64,000 bases of DNA from Calvatia gigantea (GCA_025093985.1 JACAAK010000004.1:4278001-4342000), one strand, 5' to 3'; numbered from the stretch's first letter, positions 1 through 12,100 are shown. The notes: generated by a model from the letters alone, not told the origin. Numbers and translations: made by a program.

Positions 1-1973
1 CGAAACTCACCATCCTCAAAAAAGAGGGTCAAATCCAGGAAGTTGACGTGATTATCATCCGCATCCCATTCAATTTCACAGTTCTCGAATTTGAGAGGAC
101 TTACCCATCCAAGGGCCTCTCCGTATGACCTAGCATACACTAAGGCCAAACAGTCATCGATATAGCGTCCATAATACGCTACGCGGGCGGTTGAACCCAT
201 ACGATAGGCTTCCTCATGGTGTACTCCATAAAGATTAGCTAAATCCGGTGAGCATGCAACGCCCATCGCTAATCCGTGATTCTGCCTATAATAATCCCCG
301 TCGAACTGGAATATAAGATCGTCGTTGGCCGCTTTGAGGCACTCCCTCATTAACCAAGCTCTGTTGGTGGATTCCTCAATGCTTAAATCCTCTTGCATCG
401 ATAACCATTTAAGGTATCTGTCATTAACAATCTCAAGACAGCGATCCTTATCGATATTAGGATAGAATGCTACGACGTCACCTGAGACGAAGTATAAGCG
501 ATGCAGCGACCCATTTATTAATTTAAATTGGGGTAACGACAATTTAGCAAGCTTAAGTACCAAATCCTTTGTTCCATGAATTATGAACGGACTCTCGGCA
601 ATTAAAGGTTTAAGATGCTTGGAGACATACTTCCTGGCTGGACCTTGTATAACAGAATGGCAAGGGATAATCGGCCTTGCCTTTACCGGTTGTTTATGGA
701 TTTTAGGAATCACATAAAAGTTTGGGAGTCGGTCAGCATACTCCGCCCAAGTATCTTCCTTGTGACGGTAATTTGTAGCCATGACCTCCGGTAAAAAGAA
801 ACTTCTAAAAAAGTCCGGAAGTTGCGGGTGAACATCATGTTCAGCACAGAATTTTGCAATTCTCTCCATGTGCGAAAGCTTCGACCATATGTACCAGTGG
901 ACCGATCCATACTCGCCAGTAGTATGGTCCATATGATTAGAATCAGGATGGAACGTCTTCGGGTCAAATTTAAGTTTTGTATAGTCAGGAGTATCCCGAC
1001 TACCCATAGCGTTTAGAAGCTTAAGCGCACTTTCTATGAACCAGGATCGCGGAGCGACTGCGCAACCGAGGTTTTTATCAGTGACCATCAGTAGGAGCTC
1101 GTGAGTTACTAGATAGTCGCGGAGTTTGGAGATCGGTGGTAAAAGCGATCTAGGTGTGCGACCGCCAATCTGGTCATCGTCGGGCAATTGCGAGACTACT
1201 TTGTTAATCGTCCGCGTCCCTTCATCGATGCCAAACTCGAATGCTCTGTCTAAGCGATCCGCACGCTTTCTAGAAGCTTTGGACGGAGTCGCGTAGTCTG
1301 GATCATAGTCGTTGATTAATTCATTATTGTCATGATCCTCCATAATTCTGAAGCGAACCGACCAACGGAGACGATCAACGAAATCGTCCCAAGCATCTAA
1401 GATTAATTGCTTAGAATACTTAGTGGGGAGCATGTACTTAAGTCCCGCACTCAAATGAATCGCTAAATCACGCGGTACATTGCAGTCAATCATGTGAATT
1501 GTGGACCTATAGCGCATACTTTCTAAAACTACAGAAGGTATTCTAGCCCATATAAACTGCTGCGCGTGACGAAGGGAAACGGTCAGTAGCCAACCTGGAT
1601 AAGTGGATGAAATATCCCACCTGAAAGGCGCGCGATGCACGCGTAGTCCTAGGACGCCGTTATCATCTATTATGACCTCCCGCCTTTCCCCTTCTTGTTC
1701 GGCTTGGATTTGCCCTGATTGCGTTGCCGAACTTGCTTGCCACCCTTGGTCCCCCGTACGCGTTGGGCTTGACCACCGGAGGATCTCCCCCCAGTGGCCC
1801 CGTCCTTCGCGCGCTGACCTCCTCCCTTGCCTGGCTTGGGATTCTGGTGGAAAAGGTAAGGAAAAATTGTCAGAGCTTAGCAGATCAGCATAAGCGTCGA
1901 TGGACGATCGACGTACCTGCTTGCCCTTCCCTTTACCCTTCTCGAGCGCCTTAGCTACCTCTGCCTTGACCAT
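1..1973 (-). CDS. Penelope-like element reverse transcriptase, partial (runs off left edge)
   Basis: The minus frame has no stop from 2108 down to position 1; the first ATG is at 1973, giving about 657 visible residues and no C-terminus. Reading from the N-terminus: a Lys/Gly-rich segment (GKGKGK), a long linker, then a reverse transcriptase core. Visible RT landmarks are FYVIPKIHK near 690, the motif A region GDVVAFYPNID near 450-490, motif B GLAMGVACSP near 230-290, the catalytic motif C YIDD at 153-164 (preceded by YYGR) and VNFLDL near 25-50. The PKIHK box, the MG..CSP motif and RYIDD with a following NFLDL are typical of Penelope-like elements and not of LTR or LINE enzymes. Whether a GIY-YIG endonuclease follows cannot be seen. 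The 5' part is damaged: a stop at 2109 lies in frame just upstream. Alternative: another RT lineage related to PLEs. Confidence 0.72.
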   Translation of the reverse strand, partial: MVKAEVAKALEKGKGKGKQVRRSSIDAYADLLSSDNFSLPFPPESQARQGRRSAREGRGHWGEILRWSSPTRTGDQGWQASSATQSGQIQAEQEGERREVIIDDNGVLGLRVHRAPFRWDISSTYPGWLLTVSLRHAQQFIWARIPSVVLESMRYRSTIHMIDCNVPRDLAIHLSAGLKYMLPTKYSKQLILDAWDDFVDRLRWSVRFRIMEDHDNNELINDYDPDYATPSKASRKRADRLDRAFEFGIDEGTRTINKVVSQLPDDDQIGGRTPRSLLPPISKLRDYLVTHELLLMVTDKNLGCAVAPRSWFIESALKLLNAMGSRDTPDYTKLKFDPKTFHPDSNHMDHTTGEYGSVHWYIWSKLSHMERIAKFCAEHDVHPQLPDFFRSFFLPEVMATNYRHKEDTWAEYADRLPNFYVIPKIHKQPVKARPIIPCHSVIQGPARKYVSKHLKPLIAESPFIIHGTKDLVLKLAKLSLPQFKLINGSLHRLYFVSGDVVAFYPNIDKDRCLEIVNDRYLKWLSMQEDLSIEESTNRAWLMRECLKAANDDLIFQFDGDYYRQNHGLAMGVACSPDLANLYGVHHEEAYRMGSTARVAYYGRYIDDCLALVYARSYGEALGWVSPLKFENCEIEWDADDNHVNFLDLTLFFEDGEF

Positions 1974-2163
1974 CTCTGCGACGGACTTGGAAGATGACGC
2001 CTCTTGGACGTCGTCGATGGCTGCTCGCTGGAGCCGTTGTTTATCTGCTTTATTCTTGGACTCCTTGTTAAGCGCGTCTTCTACGATGCCGACTCCAGAT
2101 AACTGGGATTAAAACCGTTGAGTTGTCCGATGGAGGAGACAGCGTAACAGGCTGGGGAGCTAC
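1846..2163 (-). repeat. Direct repeat copy 1 (5' region of the Penelope-like ORF)
   Basis: Near-identical to 4112-4464. Relative to that copy it lacks 8 nt near 2093 and about 27 nt near 2110, and has five instead of four A's at 1862-1866. The two deletions destroy the N-terminal reading frame that is open in the other copy and create the stop at 2109. Homology ends abruptly at 2163. Confidence 0.85.
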
Positions 2164-4103
2164 TGATCATGTCTAGGACAGTCACCAAACACCAATATCT
2201 TGCCAAGCGGTAACATTCCCTAGTCCCCCAGCCTGCATCCACGCAAATGTCGAAGTTTCTCCTAGGCCCTCATATCTCCCTCTCACGTTCGCTCCGCGGA
2301 CTCAAAGCTCAACGACGGCGGTACCTATAATAACGTGGTCCAGCCACCACCTGGGACTATAGTAATTTTTGGAACCCAAAAACCTAACGCGTTTAACTTA
2401 AGCCACCACGATCAACCCGGAACCGGGCGACCTCTGTACCAGGGATTTCCAGGACCATAGTGGCGCTCGTCATCCGATACCGTTTTCCAGACCGGTTCCA
2501 CGCGTGCCTCCCGTCGACGACAAGCGTGATCGTGCATTGCTAAAAACTTTGGTAATGTGTCAATACCTTCTCGGATCAAATCGAATCTCTTCAAGTCGTT
2601 GTGGTCCATTGTACGCAAAATACGTATTCTTATCTAGTTTATAGTCTAGATTTGACTATCGACTTTTCCCCGCAATTCTAAACCCACCACCAATTCAGCT
2701 AACCCATCGACCCAAGCATCAATTAACCTCAAGAACAAGACGCACCTCGCTAAGTCCCCACCAACCCCACCCTAAATCAATTACCAGATCATCCAGTACT
2801 TGCCTACGCAATTCTAAAACTCGAACGTTCTCCCCACCACCTCTGGTCACCCAAGGAACGATAGCCAACCTTGTAAGCAGCAAACCCCCGAAAGGCTTGA
2901 GAAGTCGTCGAGCCAAGAGCGCCATCAGGAAAACTCCGAGATCTCGCCAATGGGGGAAAGTCGTCAGGATTGCCGATTAGATCCGATTGCTTCGATCGAG
3001 GGACCCGTACAGGCTGGGTGACCCCGGAGACCTGTTTCCTTGACACTCTAGGCGCTGCTCTCCCTTCAGCCTACAATCCAATAGAAACGAGGTTAAATTT
3101 CATGGGGACGAGAAGCATAAGCGTCATGGACGATGAGTAAATGTAGCCTTCCCTTAAAAGCCAAAACCAAGCGTCGGGCTTAATATCTCTGGAAAGGAAA
3201 AGGAAGAGGAAAAAACTTGACGTCAGCGGGCGCTAGCCAACGTTGGGCCCTTTATCCCCACACTTAAATACACCGTCTTGAAATCATCACGACCAAGTAC
3301 CTAGTGTCATCAAGCTTGACAACTGAAGGCGGGGTACATACCGTGGCAGGTTATTTACGCAACAGTCCAGCTCGGGCAGTCCCTTAGTCCATCTATCAGC
3401 CTGCGCATCACGAGACAAGGCCGGTTCCACTCACCATTGTTAGGGGAGGTTAGGGGTTAGGGGGTTCCTACGTATTAGTAGTAGTCCAAGATTGCGTACA
3501 CGGATGTACTTACCGCAAAGTGTTCCATATGGCACACCTGCAAGGGAAACGTTGGTGATCCAAAGCGATGTTGTTGGTCGTTCGCTATCCCGACCGGGGC
3601 CATCACCTCCCCGGCGTATAACTACTGGTGAAAGCGTTCACTTAAGAACACGTTCGTCAAGCCACAGTACGAACTCTCAAACGACACTGACTACTGGCTT
3701 CATTCCTTCATCCTGCCTATTACCTGCCACACCAGGTTAAGCATTAGGTCTAGACTCCCTTCATATTGGTTGTGTGAACGTCAATATAGGTTGCCCAACG
3801 TATCTATCCCGCTCACGCGCCCATAGAAAGCGCACTTTACCTAAGATGAGTCCAACCTGACATGCTTGGCGTAACGCACACTGCGTAGTGGATCACTACT
3901 CGCATCGCATACTCGAAGGCATGCCAGGTATCAAAGGAGTTGGAGCCAGAAGGCCCCGTCGGGTCGGGAGATTTTTGATTAGACCGAAGTCACCCAGAAT
4001 CGTAACTGGGATTTCGTTTCGACCGAGAATTCAGAAGAAGTTTTCGCCAGGCGTCTAAAAGAACGCCCGCGGACAAGAGGTACTAGTGAAGCTCAAGCTT
4101 CAG
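2164..4103. other. Unassigned interval between the two Penelope-like fragments
   Basis: No ORF with recognisable domains. A minus-strand 60-odd codon ORF (2412-2609, ATG at 2609) reads like protein and could be a remnant upstream ORF of the Penelope-like element, but I cannot support a function. The rest shows short random ORFs only. A telomere-like motif lies at 3440-3464. Confidence 0.5.
3440..3464 (+). repeat. Telomere-like TTAGGGG repeats (three units)
   Basis: Three closely packed units TTAGGGG, TTAGGGG and TTAGGGGG, the first two separated by AGG. Fungal telomeres are commonly TTAGGG repeats, so this is a degenerate interstitial telomere-like tract at best. Three units could be chance. 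Confidence 0.35.
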
Positions 4104-4472
4104 CTAACCATTGTGGAAAAGGTAAGGAAAATTGTCAGAGCTTAGCAGATCAGCATAAGCGTCGATGGACGATCGACGTACCTGCTTGCCCTTCCCTTTA
4201 CCCTTCTCGAGCGCCTTAGCTACCTCTGCCTTGACCATCTCTGCGACGGACTTGGAAGATGACGCCTCTTGGACGTCGTCGATGGCTGCTCGCTGGAGCC
4301 GTTGTTTATCTGCTTTATTCTTGGACTCCTTGTTAAGCGCGTCTTCTACGATGCCGATCGCGCGACTCCAGATAACTGGGATGTCGTCAAGGAGGTGGAG
4401 GTGATTCCTAAAAACCGTTGAGTTGTCCGATGGAGGAGACAGCGTAACAGGCTGGGGAGCTACCCCAGCCAC
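4104..4472 (-). pseudogene. Fragment of Penelope-like element 5' ORF, copy 2
   Basis: Open minus-strand frame of 122 codons without an ATG at its upstream end. It encodes a moderately charged segment followed by the Lys/Gly-rich stretch also present at the start of the RT ORF at 1-1973. The shared part is 4112-4464; outside it the two loci are unrelated. With four instead of five T's on the coding strand near 4130 this frame does not continue into RT, and a stop follows at 4104. Confidence 0.6.
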
Positions 4473-4539
4473 CTGTTTCGTCTTATGACAGACTCATCAG
4501 GCGCTCTGATTATCCATCAGTACCTAACTACATTAGTTG

Positions 4540-4561
4540 GGTGCAGCGCTAGCGCTGCACC
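4540..4561. repeat. Perfect 22-bp palindrome
   Basis: Two 11-nt arms, GGTGCAGCGCT and its exact complement, with no spacer. Immediately upstream (4526-4538) lies a second small dyad, AACTA-CAT-TAGTT. Could form a cruciform or be a protein-binding site or element end; function unknown. Confidence 0.85.
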
Positions 4562-5117
4562 TGATAGTAATGGAATTGCTTTAAACTTGGTGAGTAGGTA
4601 GAGGACATCATTTTAGAAAGTACCCAAGCTGGGTACCACTGGGTACCTTGATTTGCTTGCTCCACACTGCCAGTAGTCTTCAAGGCCAAGAAAGCCAGTT
4701 AAGGAGGATAACCAAAAGGTATTCAGATTTCCCTGAAATTTGGCAAGTGTATAGCCCTAATATAAGTAGCCTGTTGAGTAAAGTAGCCAAGAGATTGAAG
4801 TAGTGGTTGGTGAGCTAGATGAGAGAGGAACAGAGATAAATCAACAAAAGACCAGCAACTGAGGTAAAGAGTCAGAAACTTGTTGAAATCTGTGACATCA
4901 CACTAGATTAGTAATTGTACCTTACTAATCACATGCCCTTCTCCCTCCCTTCTATATGACTAGGCCGGATTCCATGCCTTCAGCATGGGCAGTACTTTAG
5001 CCCTTCTAGTTATTTTAATCCTAGCAGTTATTCAAGTTACACTTTAAGTTTATTAATTTTTCTCTTAGTATTACATCTATTTTAATGCATAATTATGTTA
5101 TCAACAATGTTTGGCCA

Positions 5118-5330
5118 AACTGATAATCTGGCCAGCCTTCAAGCATTAGAGAGTGAAAGAATGGACAGTGGGAAGTTTTTTGCCTAGTCAGTTCTGATAA
5201 ATACTATATAATAATTGGGCTAGCCCTTAGGCATTAGAGAGTGGAAGAATAGGCAGTGGGAAGTTTTCTGCTTAGTTAGTTCTCACAACTGGCCAGCTCA
5301 GCATCATAGAGTGGGAGGAAGGCTTATAAA
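5118..5330 (+). repeat. Diverged tandem repeat, about 90-100 bp unit
   Basis: Two units share the order CATTAGAGAGTG, AAGAAT, CAGTGGGAAGTTTT, GCCTAGTCAGTTCT or GCTTAGTTAGTTCT; a third, poorer unit follows around 5290-5330 (GGCCAGCTCAGCATCATAGAGTGG split by changes). Non-coding. Confidence 0.6.
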
Positions 5331-6996
5331 TGCTTAGGCATTGCTGACAAATCTTAGTCAGCTCTGACCAATCCTGTGCTATTCTGATTAACATTGTAGT
5401 TTACATTAATTGTACATCACTCATTAACCCCTCTAATGTCATGTATATCACCCTTAAATAACTTTCTTCAATAAGACTTGGTATCTAGTATGGAAATTGA
5501 ATATGGTACAAATATTTATATATATAAGGGCAATTGGCAGAGGTCTGAGGTTGGCTGAGATGTAATACAGCAGATTTCATAGAGTAGCTGTAGTCAGATT
5601 AAATAGCTGAGAACTGTAGAGAAATTCTTAGAGAATAGGGTAAAGATTTCCTACAGGCATAGACCACATATATATGAGTCTTGTTACAATTTCATCCAAC
5701 ATCATATATACATCTCCTTGGGTCATTACCCTATTCTACCTCATGCCATTATTATCTACTCTATATTATATCTGTTCCAGCATTCTCTATATTCTAACTT
5801 GTACATTAATATTCCCTGTCACATAGATATTTCATATATAACTCCATCTGCTCAACCAGATAGTCCTTGTCTATTTAAGTGTAGTACATACTACTATATT
5901 CCATATGCTTAACTACTTGTATTTACCCTGCCCTTTCTCAATCTTGCTTAAGCTACAACCTAAGTTAACAACTTATACAGGTCATAACAAGTCTGTGTCC
6001 ATTGTCTATGCATACATTGTCTATATTATGTACAAGAGTCCAGTGTCCTCTAAAATTGCCAGTGTATATCAGAGTCCACTGTGAGCTGAAGCAGGCAAGT
6101 GGTGGGCAAGCAACTCAGGGTCTGGAAGGTCTAAAGGGCCAGAACAGGAGTTTTCCTTATAATATATATAGAAACTAAGGTAGAACTAACTAAAGAAATA
6201 ACTATTGAAACATAAGGAATTGTCTGGAACAAAGAACAATAATACTAGATAAGTAGAAAGGAGCTCTACCTGTTAAGAGTTGGAGAAAGTCTATATCTCC
6301 AAATACATATATAGTGACTCTGCCAGCAGAGTTGGATCAGGCAAGTCTGATGACAGACAATACTGTGCCTGTTATTACCTAGGATGGTTGCCAGCTCATG
6401 TTCATTCCCATCTAGCTTAGGGTTTCTCCATCTATTTACATTCAGGATTAGATGGGTGCTTTTCATCTGATCTATTTGCCCTTGCACCCTTTCTTACTCA
6501 TACACCACCTGCTGCCAACACTCAAATTTAGGGTCTCCCAATTGGTACATTAGTTGCAATCCTAGCAACAAATAAAGACAATGCCATTGTTGAATGGTAT
6601 TCCACAGATGCAGGTTATTCATGTGGTGAGGTACCCTCTTCTGTCCCTACTGCCAATCTCAATGGCTTGCAGTTAAGTATCTTGATTGTGACATATACAT
6701 CTCCACCCCAGCCTATCCCTGTCCCTCAACATTCACTTCCAGACAGTGTAAATAGAGTGGCCACCCTTTGTGCCATTGCCATTCCCCTTGTAGATGTTAT
6801 GAAACCTAAAGTATGTCAGCCACCAGCCCCCATGAATGGTAGCATATCAATCCAGCAGTCCAACTCGAATTAGAGCACCAACTCAAGCACCTCTGTACCC
6901 TCATTCCTAACTTGTTCCAAGTCCCAAATTCAAACTGTTTATATGCTCGCTAATAGATTCCATATAAACAACAACTATAACACAACCTTGGCACCC

Positions 6997-7156
6997 TGTT
7001 ATGACCTTAGTTGGGTGGAGCCTCAGGTTGCAATTTTAAAGCTAAGACTTGAGGGCAAGTAAGGGGAGAGGAACTGAAGGTGGTTAAGCATACCAAATAT
7101 AGGAGGATATATGTATGCTTAAATACAAGAGGATCATCCAGTTGAATGGATGGAAC
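6997..7156 (-). mobile_element. Gypsy-B LTR fragment (terminal 160 bp)
   Basis: Starts TGTTATGACCTTAG and matches the corresponding edges at 16109 and 18832, including the conserved GGTGGTTAAGCATACC-like stretch and the later TTGAATGGATGGA stretch. It stops where Copia-L copy 1 begins at 7157, so the LTR was interrupted by that insertion. The sequence left of 6997 does not resemble the Gypsy-B primer-binding region, so this is the outer edge of a 3' LTR or a solo LTR. Confidence 0.8.
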
Positions 7157-7715
7157 TGTTGAGAGAACGAGTAGACATCCCAATATAAGTTCACACTACC
7201 TAAGCGTGTAGGCGTCAGTGGTGGAGGGTAGTCATATTCATCTGGGAGACGGTCCAGTAGGAGAGGCACATGGTAACAGACATAGTCCTGCTTATACCAT
7301 CGTACTCAGAGAGTCTTGAGGAGAAGAGAAGCAATGCTTAGAGAAGCTAGCATAGAAGGAAGAAGACATAGTGTCTTATGCCAAAGGGCATACCCAAAAG
7401 GCATGAGCCAAGGGGCATACATACTACAATGCTACATAAGGGTATATATACTAATATCCCTGGTCTGTGCACTCTAAACCCTTATACGGGTGAGGTCTAA
7501 CTACCAGTAGCATAATTGGAGCATACTATGTACAATGCATGTACTAGAAGGTTCCATGTGGAGGGTATAACCAACTACCAGAAGGGTGGTACAACTACTA
7601 CATATGTAGTCCGTGATGGTCTGTTATTATCGACCCTCTGAAGGTGAAATACTCAAACCCCATTTCAGTTATAAATAGACTGAACCAACATAGTGGTACG
7701 GAGCAAGATTCAACA
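7157..7715 (-). repeat. Copia-L copy 1, 3' LTR
   Basis: 559 bp, bounded by TGTTGA...TCAACA inverted ends. Aligned over its length with the two 544-bp LTRs of copy 2; it is slightly longer because of a small duplication around 7365-7415 (repeated AAGGGCATA-like units). CTCCTCCTCACTTG, the complement of a polypurine tract, abuts it at 7716. Confidence 0.88.
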
Positions 7716-8451
7716 CTCCTCCTCACTTGAAGGGGGGAAGATTAACGCTTCAATAATCTAGCAGTATTGAAACCAAGCTTAGACATTGGAATCTTCAACA
7801 AAAGAGTGGTGGAGCCAAACATCAAATGTCAGAGTCATCAACGATCATGCGGAATTAACCAGCTTTTGAAAGTTGGAAAAGAATTCCTGTAGTGGAGAGG
7901 AATTGATGCTAGCATTTGCTATGATGGCCATAAAGGACGCAACGACAATTGCTTTGAGCTATCAAATGTCCTTTAACTCACTTTGAACTCCCACGACTAA
8001 CTTGCTGTGACTTTCGTCTAAGAGTAAGGAGTAGGAAAGCCTAAAAAGGCTCCTTCAGAAATTGTAAACAGCAATTCTTTCGAAGTGTTTAACAAGTCTG
8101 TTTTTCTGCGTAGGTGCAAAATACAAAAACCATTTTGCTGATGCGAAATCCTAAGTGATAGATCACTGGTTGCTAATTCAGTGTGCAATTGTTGTGAGAT
8201 CAGGAAAGCAGCAGTACTAAGCCAGCGTAACCAAGGCCATCACTTTGCGGTTATGTAGACCAATCAGCCGCGGCAGTCCTATGAGCCGGGAGCAATGATA
8301 CTACAAGCCTTGTTCTGATTTGACTCGAACAGATTCCAAATTAATGGATTCACAAATGGAAGTGGTCTCATGCAATTTTCCTCCATGCAAAAGGCATTTC
8401 AGCCAATGCGGATTAAGGATTCAGTCCCAAGGAATGCATACACACTTTTTG

Positions 8452-9134
8452 TTCTTTCCCATCAACTCCGAAAAGGAGAGAGGAATGATTAAGTCCCTTA
8501 CTTGTTTTTCCATACAACTCTGAAGAGGTGGAAGGATCTTGAAATTGACCCTGTATATTTTTCCGGACTCTCAAATTGAGGTGGATGGATAAATTCCATG
8601 TAGATGTTTTACCATAGACTTCATGAAGAGGCAGAAGGTTATATTCAAAACCTATGAAGTTTTTCCTCAATCTTGTAAAAGAGAGAAAGGATCGTTAGAC
8701 CCTATCTTAGTTTTATCTTATGAAAGGAATAAGTTCCTGCCATATTTTTACAGTCGACTCTTGAACGAGTGTGAAGGAATATGTTCCTGATTTGTTTTAT
8801 CCAACAACTCGTGAGAGGTGGAAAGGTAAAAGCGTAAACCTTATCATATTTTCTCCTACAACTTGTTAGAGGAGGAAGGAATAATTTCCTAATGTTATTT
8901 TTGCCTAAGATGCTCATCTTGAGATGTCAGTGGGGATAACTCCCCATTTGTTTTATCAGCGACTTGTAAGAGGCAATAGGAACAATTGAAAGTCCTATGA
9001 ATATATTTTTCCAGCGACTGTGGCGGAAAGGAATATTTCTAAACCTAATATTTTTATCCAAGCGTCTTCATATGAAGGTGGAAAGGAATATCATATCCTT
9101 TGTGTTTTCCCCATCGACTCCAAAGAGGAGGGCT
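8452..9134 (-). repeat. Copia-L copy 1 array of ~50-bp hairpin-bearing units
   Basis: About 14 degenerate units. On the plus strand each unit reads roughly GACTC-N4-GAG, GTGGAAAGGAATA, a short spacer, TTCCT and an AT-rich run ending TTTTTCC. Both CTC..GAG and GGAA..TTCC form small dyads in most units. Some keep pairing with changed bases, for example GGGGATAACTCCCC near 8930-8950 against GGAATAATTTCC near 8877-8890. Confidence 0.7.
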
Positions 9135-12100
9135 CATGATGACATAGGAATTGGTATCATGTTGCAGCAATCGCTTAAGCCAGCTAGTTGCAAGGCTATT
9201 AGACTTTATTGCCAAAGTGAGGTCGACGAAGTGGTTTTGGAAAATGCGGATAAAATCCAGTGTAATCACATGAAGGCGGATTAAATCCAGCTCAATCAAG
9301 GATTGAAGATTCCTTCCATGTAACACTTATAGTGCTCATCTGGTGTCATTCAAACTCTCTTCTTATCTTCTTAAGCCGAAGCTTGTCAGATTATTCCAGT
9401 GTATTTTCTCATCCAGTCTGCAAAAGCAGTTTTGTCATCAATGCTAAGCATTTCTCACATGCGTAGATAACTGGAGAATTAAATCACAAAAGCGATGCCT
9501 TCAACTTAATTGAAGTTCCTTTGCTGTGAAGCGCAGGATAAGGCGGTCATCGGATTTGGAGTAAGAATACTATATCCGTTGTTCTCCTCCATGCTTTTCA
9601 GCATGTTAAGTTTCCTAACACATGTTACTCAATCATATCACTTTTTAGGGCTTAGAGAGTGTTTATCATGTTACGAACCACTGTAGCGCACATCAATTAA
9701 GATAGACCAGCGAAGTGTAGCCATTGAAAGCTTTAATTGTATGCAGTTATTCACCAGTGATTAAGAACTTGTTTTACTGTACTCCTCCCTCAGTGACAAG
9801 TGTTTTCAATTTAAATGTCAACGCACATTGTTAATGGTGGATCATTATTGATGCAATTCCAGAAATAAAAAGAATTTTCTTGCAAGTTTGTTAAGCTATG
9901 TGAGGCGAAAGCTCATATGGAGGTATAACCATCACATATTTTTAGGATAATCTATCCGAGCTGTTGCGCTTTTCTGGTAGATGCTAGTGTGAACACATAG
10001 CAAGTCTTATGCTTGTCCAACTCTAGTCGGTGAGTCCAAACGAGTTCTTCTTTGAAATTGAACACCTAACCCATTGTAGTCTACCTGTAGGTGACCCGCG
10101 TAATGAACAGTGCGGTCTTTCCTAGTCAGGTTCAATTGTGCAATGCGTATTAACCAGCATTTTATTCTATAACTCCTCCATAACGGTTGTTCCACATAAG
10201 TGGCGACACAGAAGTGTGGTGTGTCAAAAGCAGTAGATATCCTGTAAAGGATGCGCATATTATGCATCAAATTGGTGATTATATCAGTGTAAGACATAGG
10301 GTATGGTGGGCGGAGATTTCTCGAATGGAAATGGAAAGGAATCAGGAGGTGATCATGGAGTTAAATGGAATATATCCTGTGACATCAAAAGATGGTGGGT
10401 AAAGAAGTTGCTGTCTCTTGCTTCGTGCAGATTTTGCTCTCTTCTTTGCAAATGAACTGGTTTACTGCTATCCAGTTGCTGAATCATGACGTTTAAGGGT
10501 ATATTCCCTCATTGAATAAGGCATCCAAATGTGGATTGTTCATAGAACGTTAAGCCTTTCTGTGTACCACTTGAACTCGAAAGTTCTTGTTGATCAAATG
10601 ATCAAGGTATGTTATATCTTAAATAAGCGATCATGTTTGGGCAGTCATCATGTTAACTGATGTGCCGTGAAGCCAAACCCACAGTACAGAACCAAATCAA
10701 TGGTTTATCCCTTGATTTACACAATTAAGTGTCTTCCACTATAAATGCTTGGACTGGTGTGTTACGCTCTTGTCAACGCTAAACTGAGATGGGTAAGACA
10801 TTCCCATTGCTATAAAGCTTTTAGGCTCTCAAAGTGTAGTGCGGATCAGTCTCTCTACATCAACCATTGCAAAAGCATTGGGAGTAGGAGGTTTAAGTGG
10901 GTTATTCATGCCACGAATGTTTGCTATTGCTCTCATTTAGACAAACTCTCCTCCGTAATCAGTTGCGACATTGGCCATTGTCAGCTATACTGTAGAGGTT
11001 TCTCAAATGAGTCTTAGAGCCTCATAACTTCTTTCGAAGGAGGACAACTATCATCATGAGATGAGAAGTCATAGAATAGCATCGTATTTGACAACTAGCA
11101 ATTCCATCAAGTCCGAGTATAATGCTCAAGGATGAGGATATTTGTATAAAGGATTCTGGATAAAGGTACTGATGCAATTTCCCTTGTGAAATAATCCAGA
11201 GTGGCAATGAAATAATGCAATATCTCGACAAGTCGTGAATGGCAAATGGAGAAGGCATAATCATGGGAAGTTCTGTTCGATGATGTCAAACAATATAGTC
11301 TATTAGGTGTAATGTTCAACAACCATTCATCTCCTTGCTTATAATGCAAGTTCGTGTACAACGATGAGATTGGGTGAACGAAAACAGCTCTGCATGACTT
11401 ATTGCAAAGGTAGTGACCTTTAACAATTGCCTCAAAAGCATTACACTCGAGGACATACATTATAAGATTTTCTCGATATAGATTGGCTGCACACTAATGT
11501 GGCGCTACAAATCTTTATCCCTAATGTCATAGACTAATGCTGGAATATGAAAGCAGCTCAGACTTGTCTTTCCCGAGGGATTCCAGTTTCTTGCCTCAAG
11601 CCTAATGTAAAGTGGTGAGGTCTAAGAATTATATCTGGTGACACAGTGCTGAAGCTCAACCATTATACATTGGGAGCTATTCTGCTAATTCCTAGACGTG
11701 TCGTAATTTCCTTTCTTTGTAATAATGCAATTCACGAGATCCTGTAAAGGATATTCTTCTCGAGTGAATAGAGCGACTTGCTTCCGCTATCATTTTCATA
11801 TGATCCATAAGGATTTCTCACTTGTTGCGTAGAAAAGGATTTATAGCCAGTGCTTACATCTCACATGGCACACCGTTATTCATAGCATTTATCAAGGAGT
11901 ATGAAGTCAAAAGTACTACCATATATCCATCCATTGGTATCAAGGTCAGCAACATCCGAAGATGGCGACACAAGAACTCCTCTGGCGCCAAGCTCCATAA
12001 AGAGTGGTCTAAAGGATTCCTTAAGGAATTCGTTGGCGTATTGCATCGTATGGTGCTATACTCATCCTCTTTCTCAATCATAGTTGCTAAATGGTGCGCT

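Larger units (their letters stand above)
4473..6996. other. AT-rich non-coding interval
   Basis: Visibly richer in A+T than the flanks and without ORFs longer than about 70 codons. It holds a perfect 22-bp palindrome (4540-4561), a nearby hairpin (GTACCC/GGGTAC around 4619-4635) and a diverged duplicated unit (5118-5330). No gene or RNA recognised. Confidence 0.5.

Noticed and set aside
1900..2112. Plus-strand ORF repeated at 4165-4404
   Set aside because: Exact antisense shadow of the Penelope-like ORF; repeated only because the DNA is duplicated.
8452..9134. CRISPR-like regular repeat array
   Set aside because: Units are degenerate, there are no unique spacers between constant repeats, and the DNA is eukaryotic inside an LTR element.
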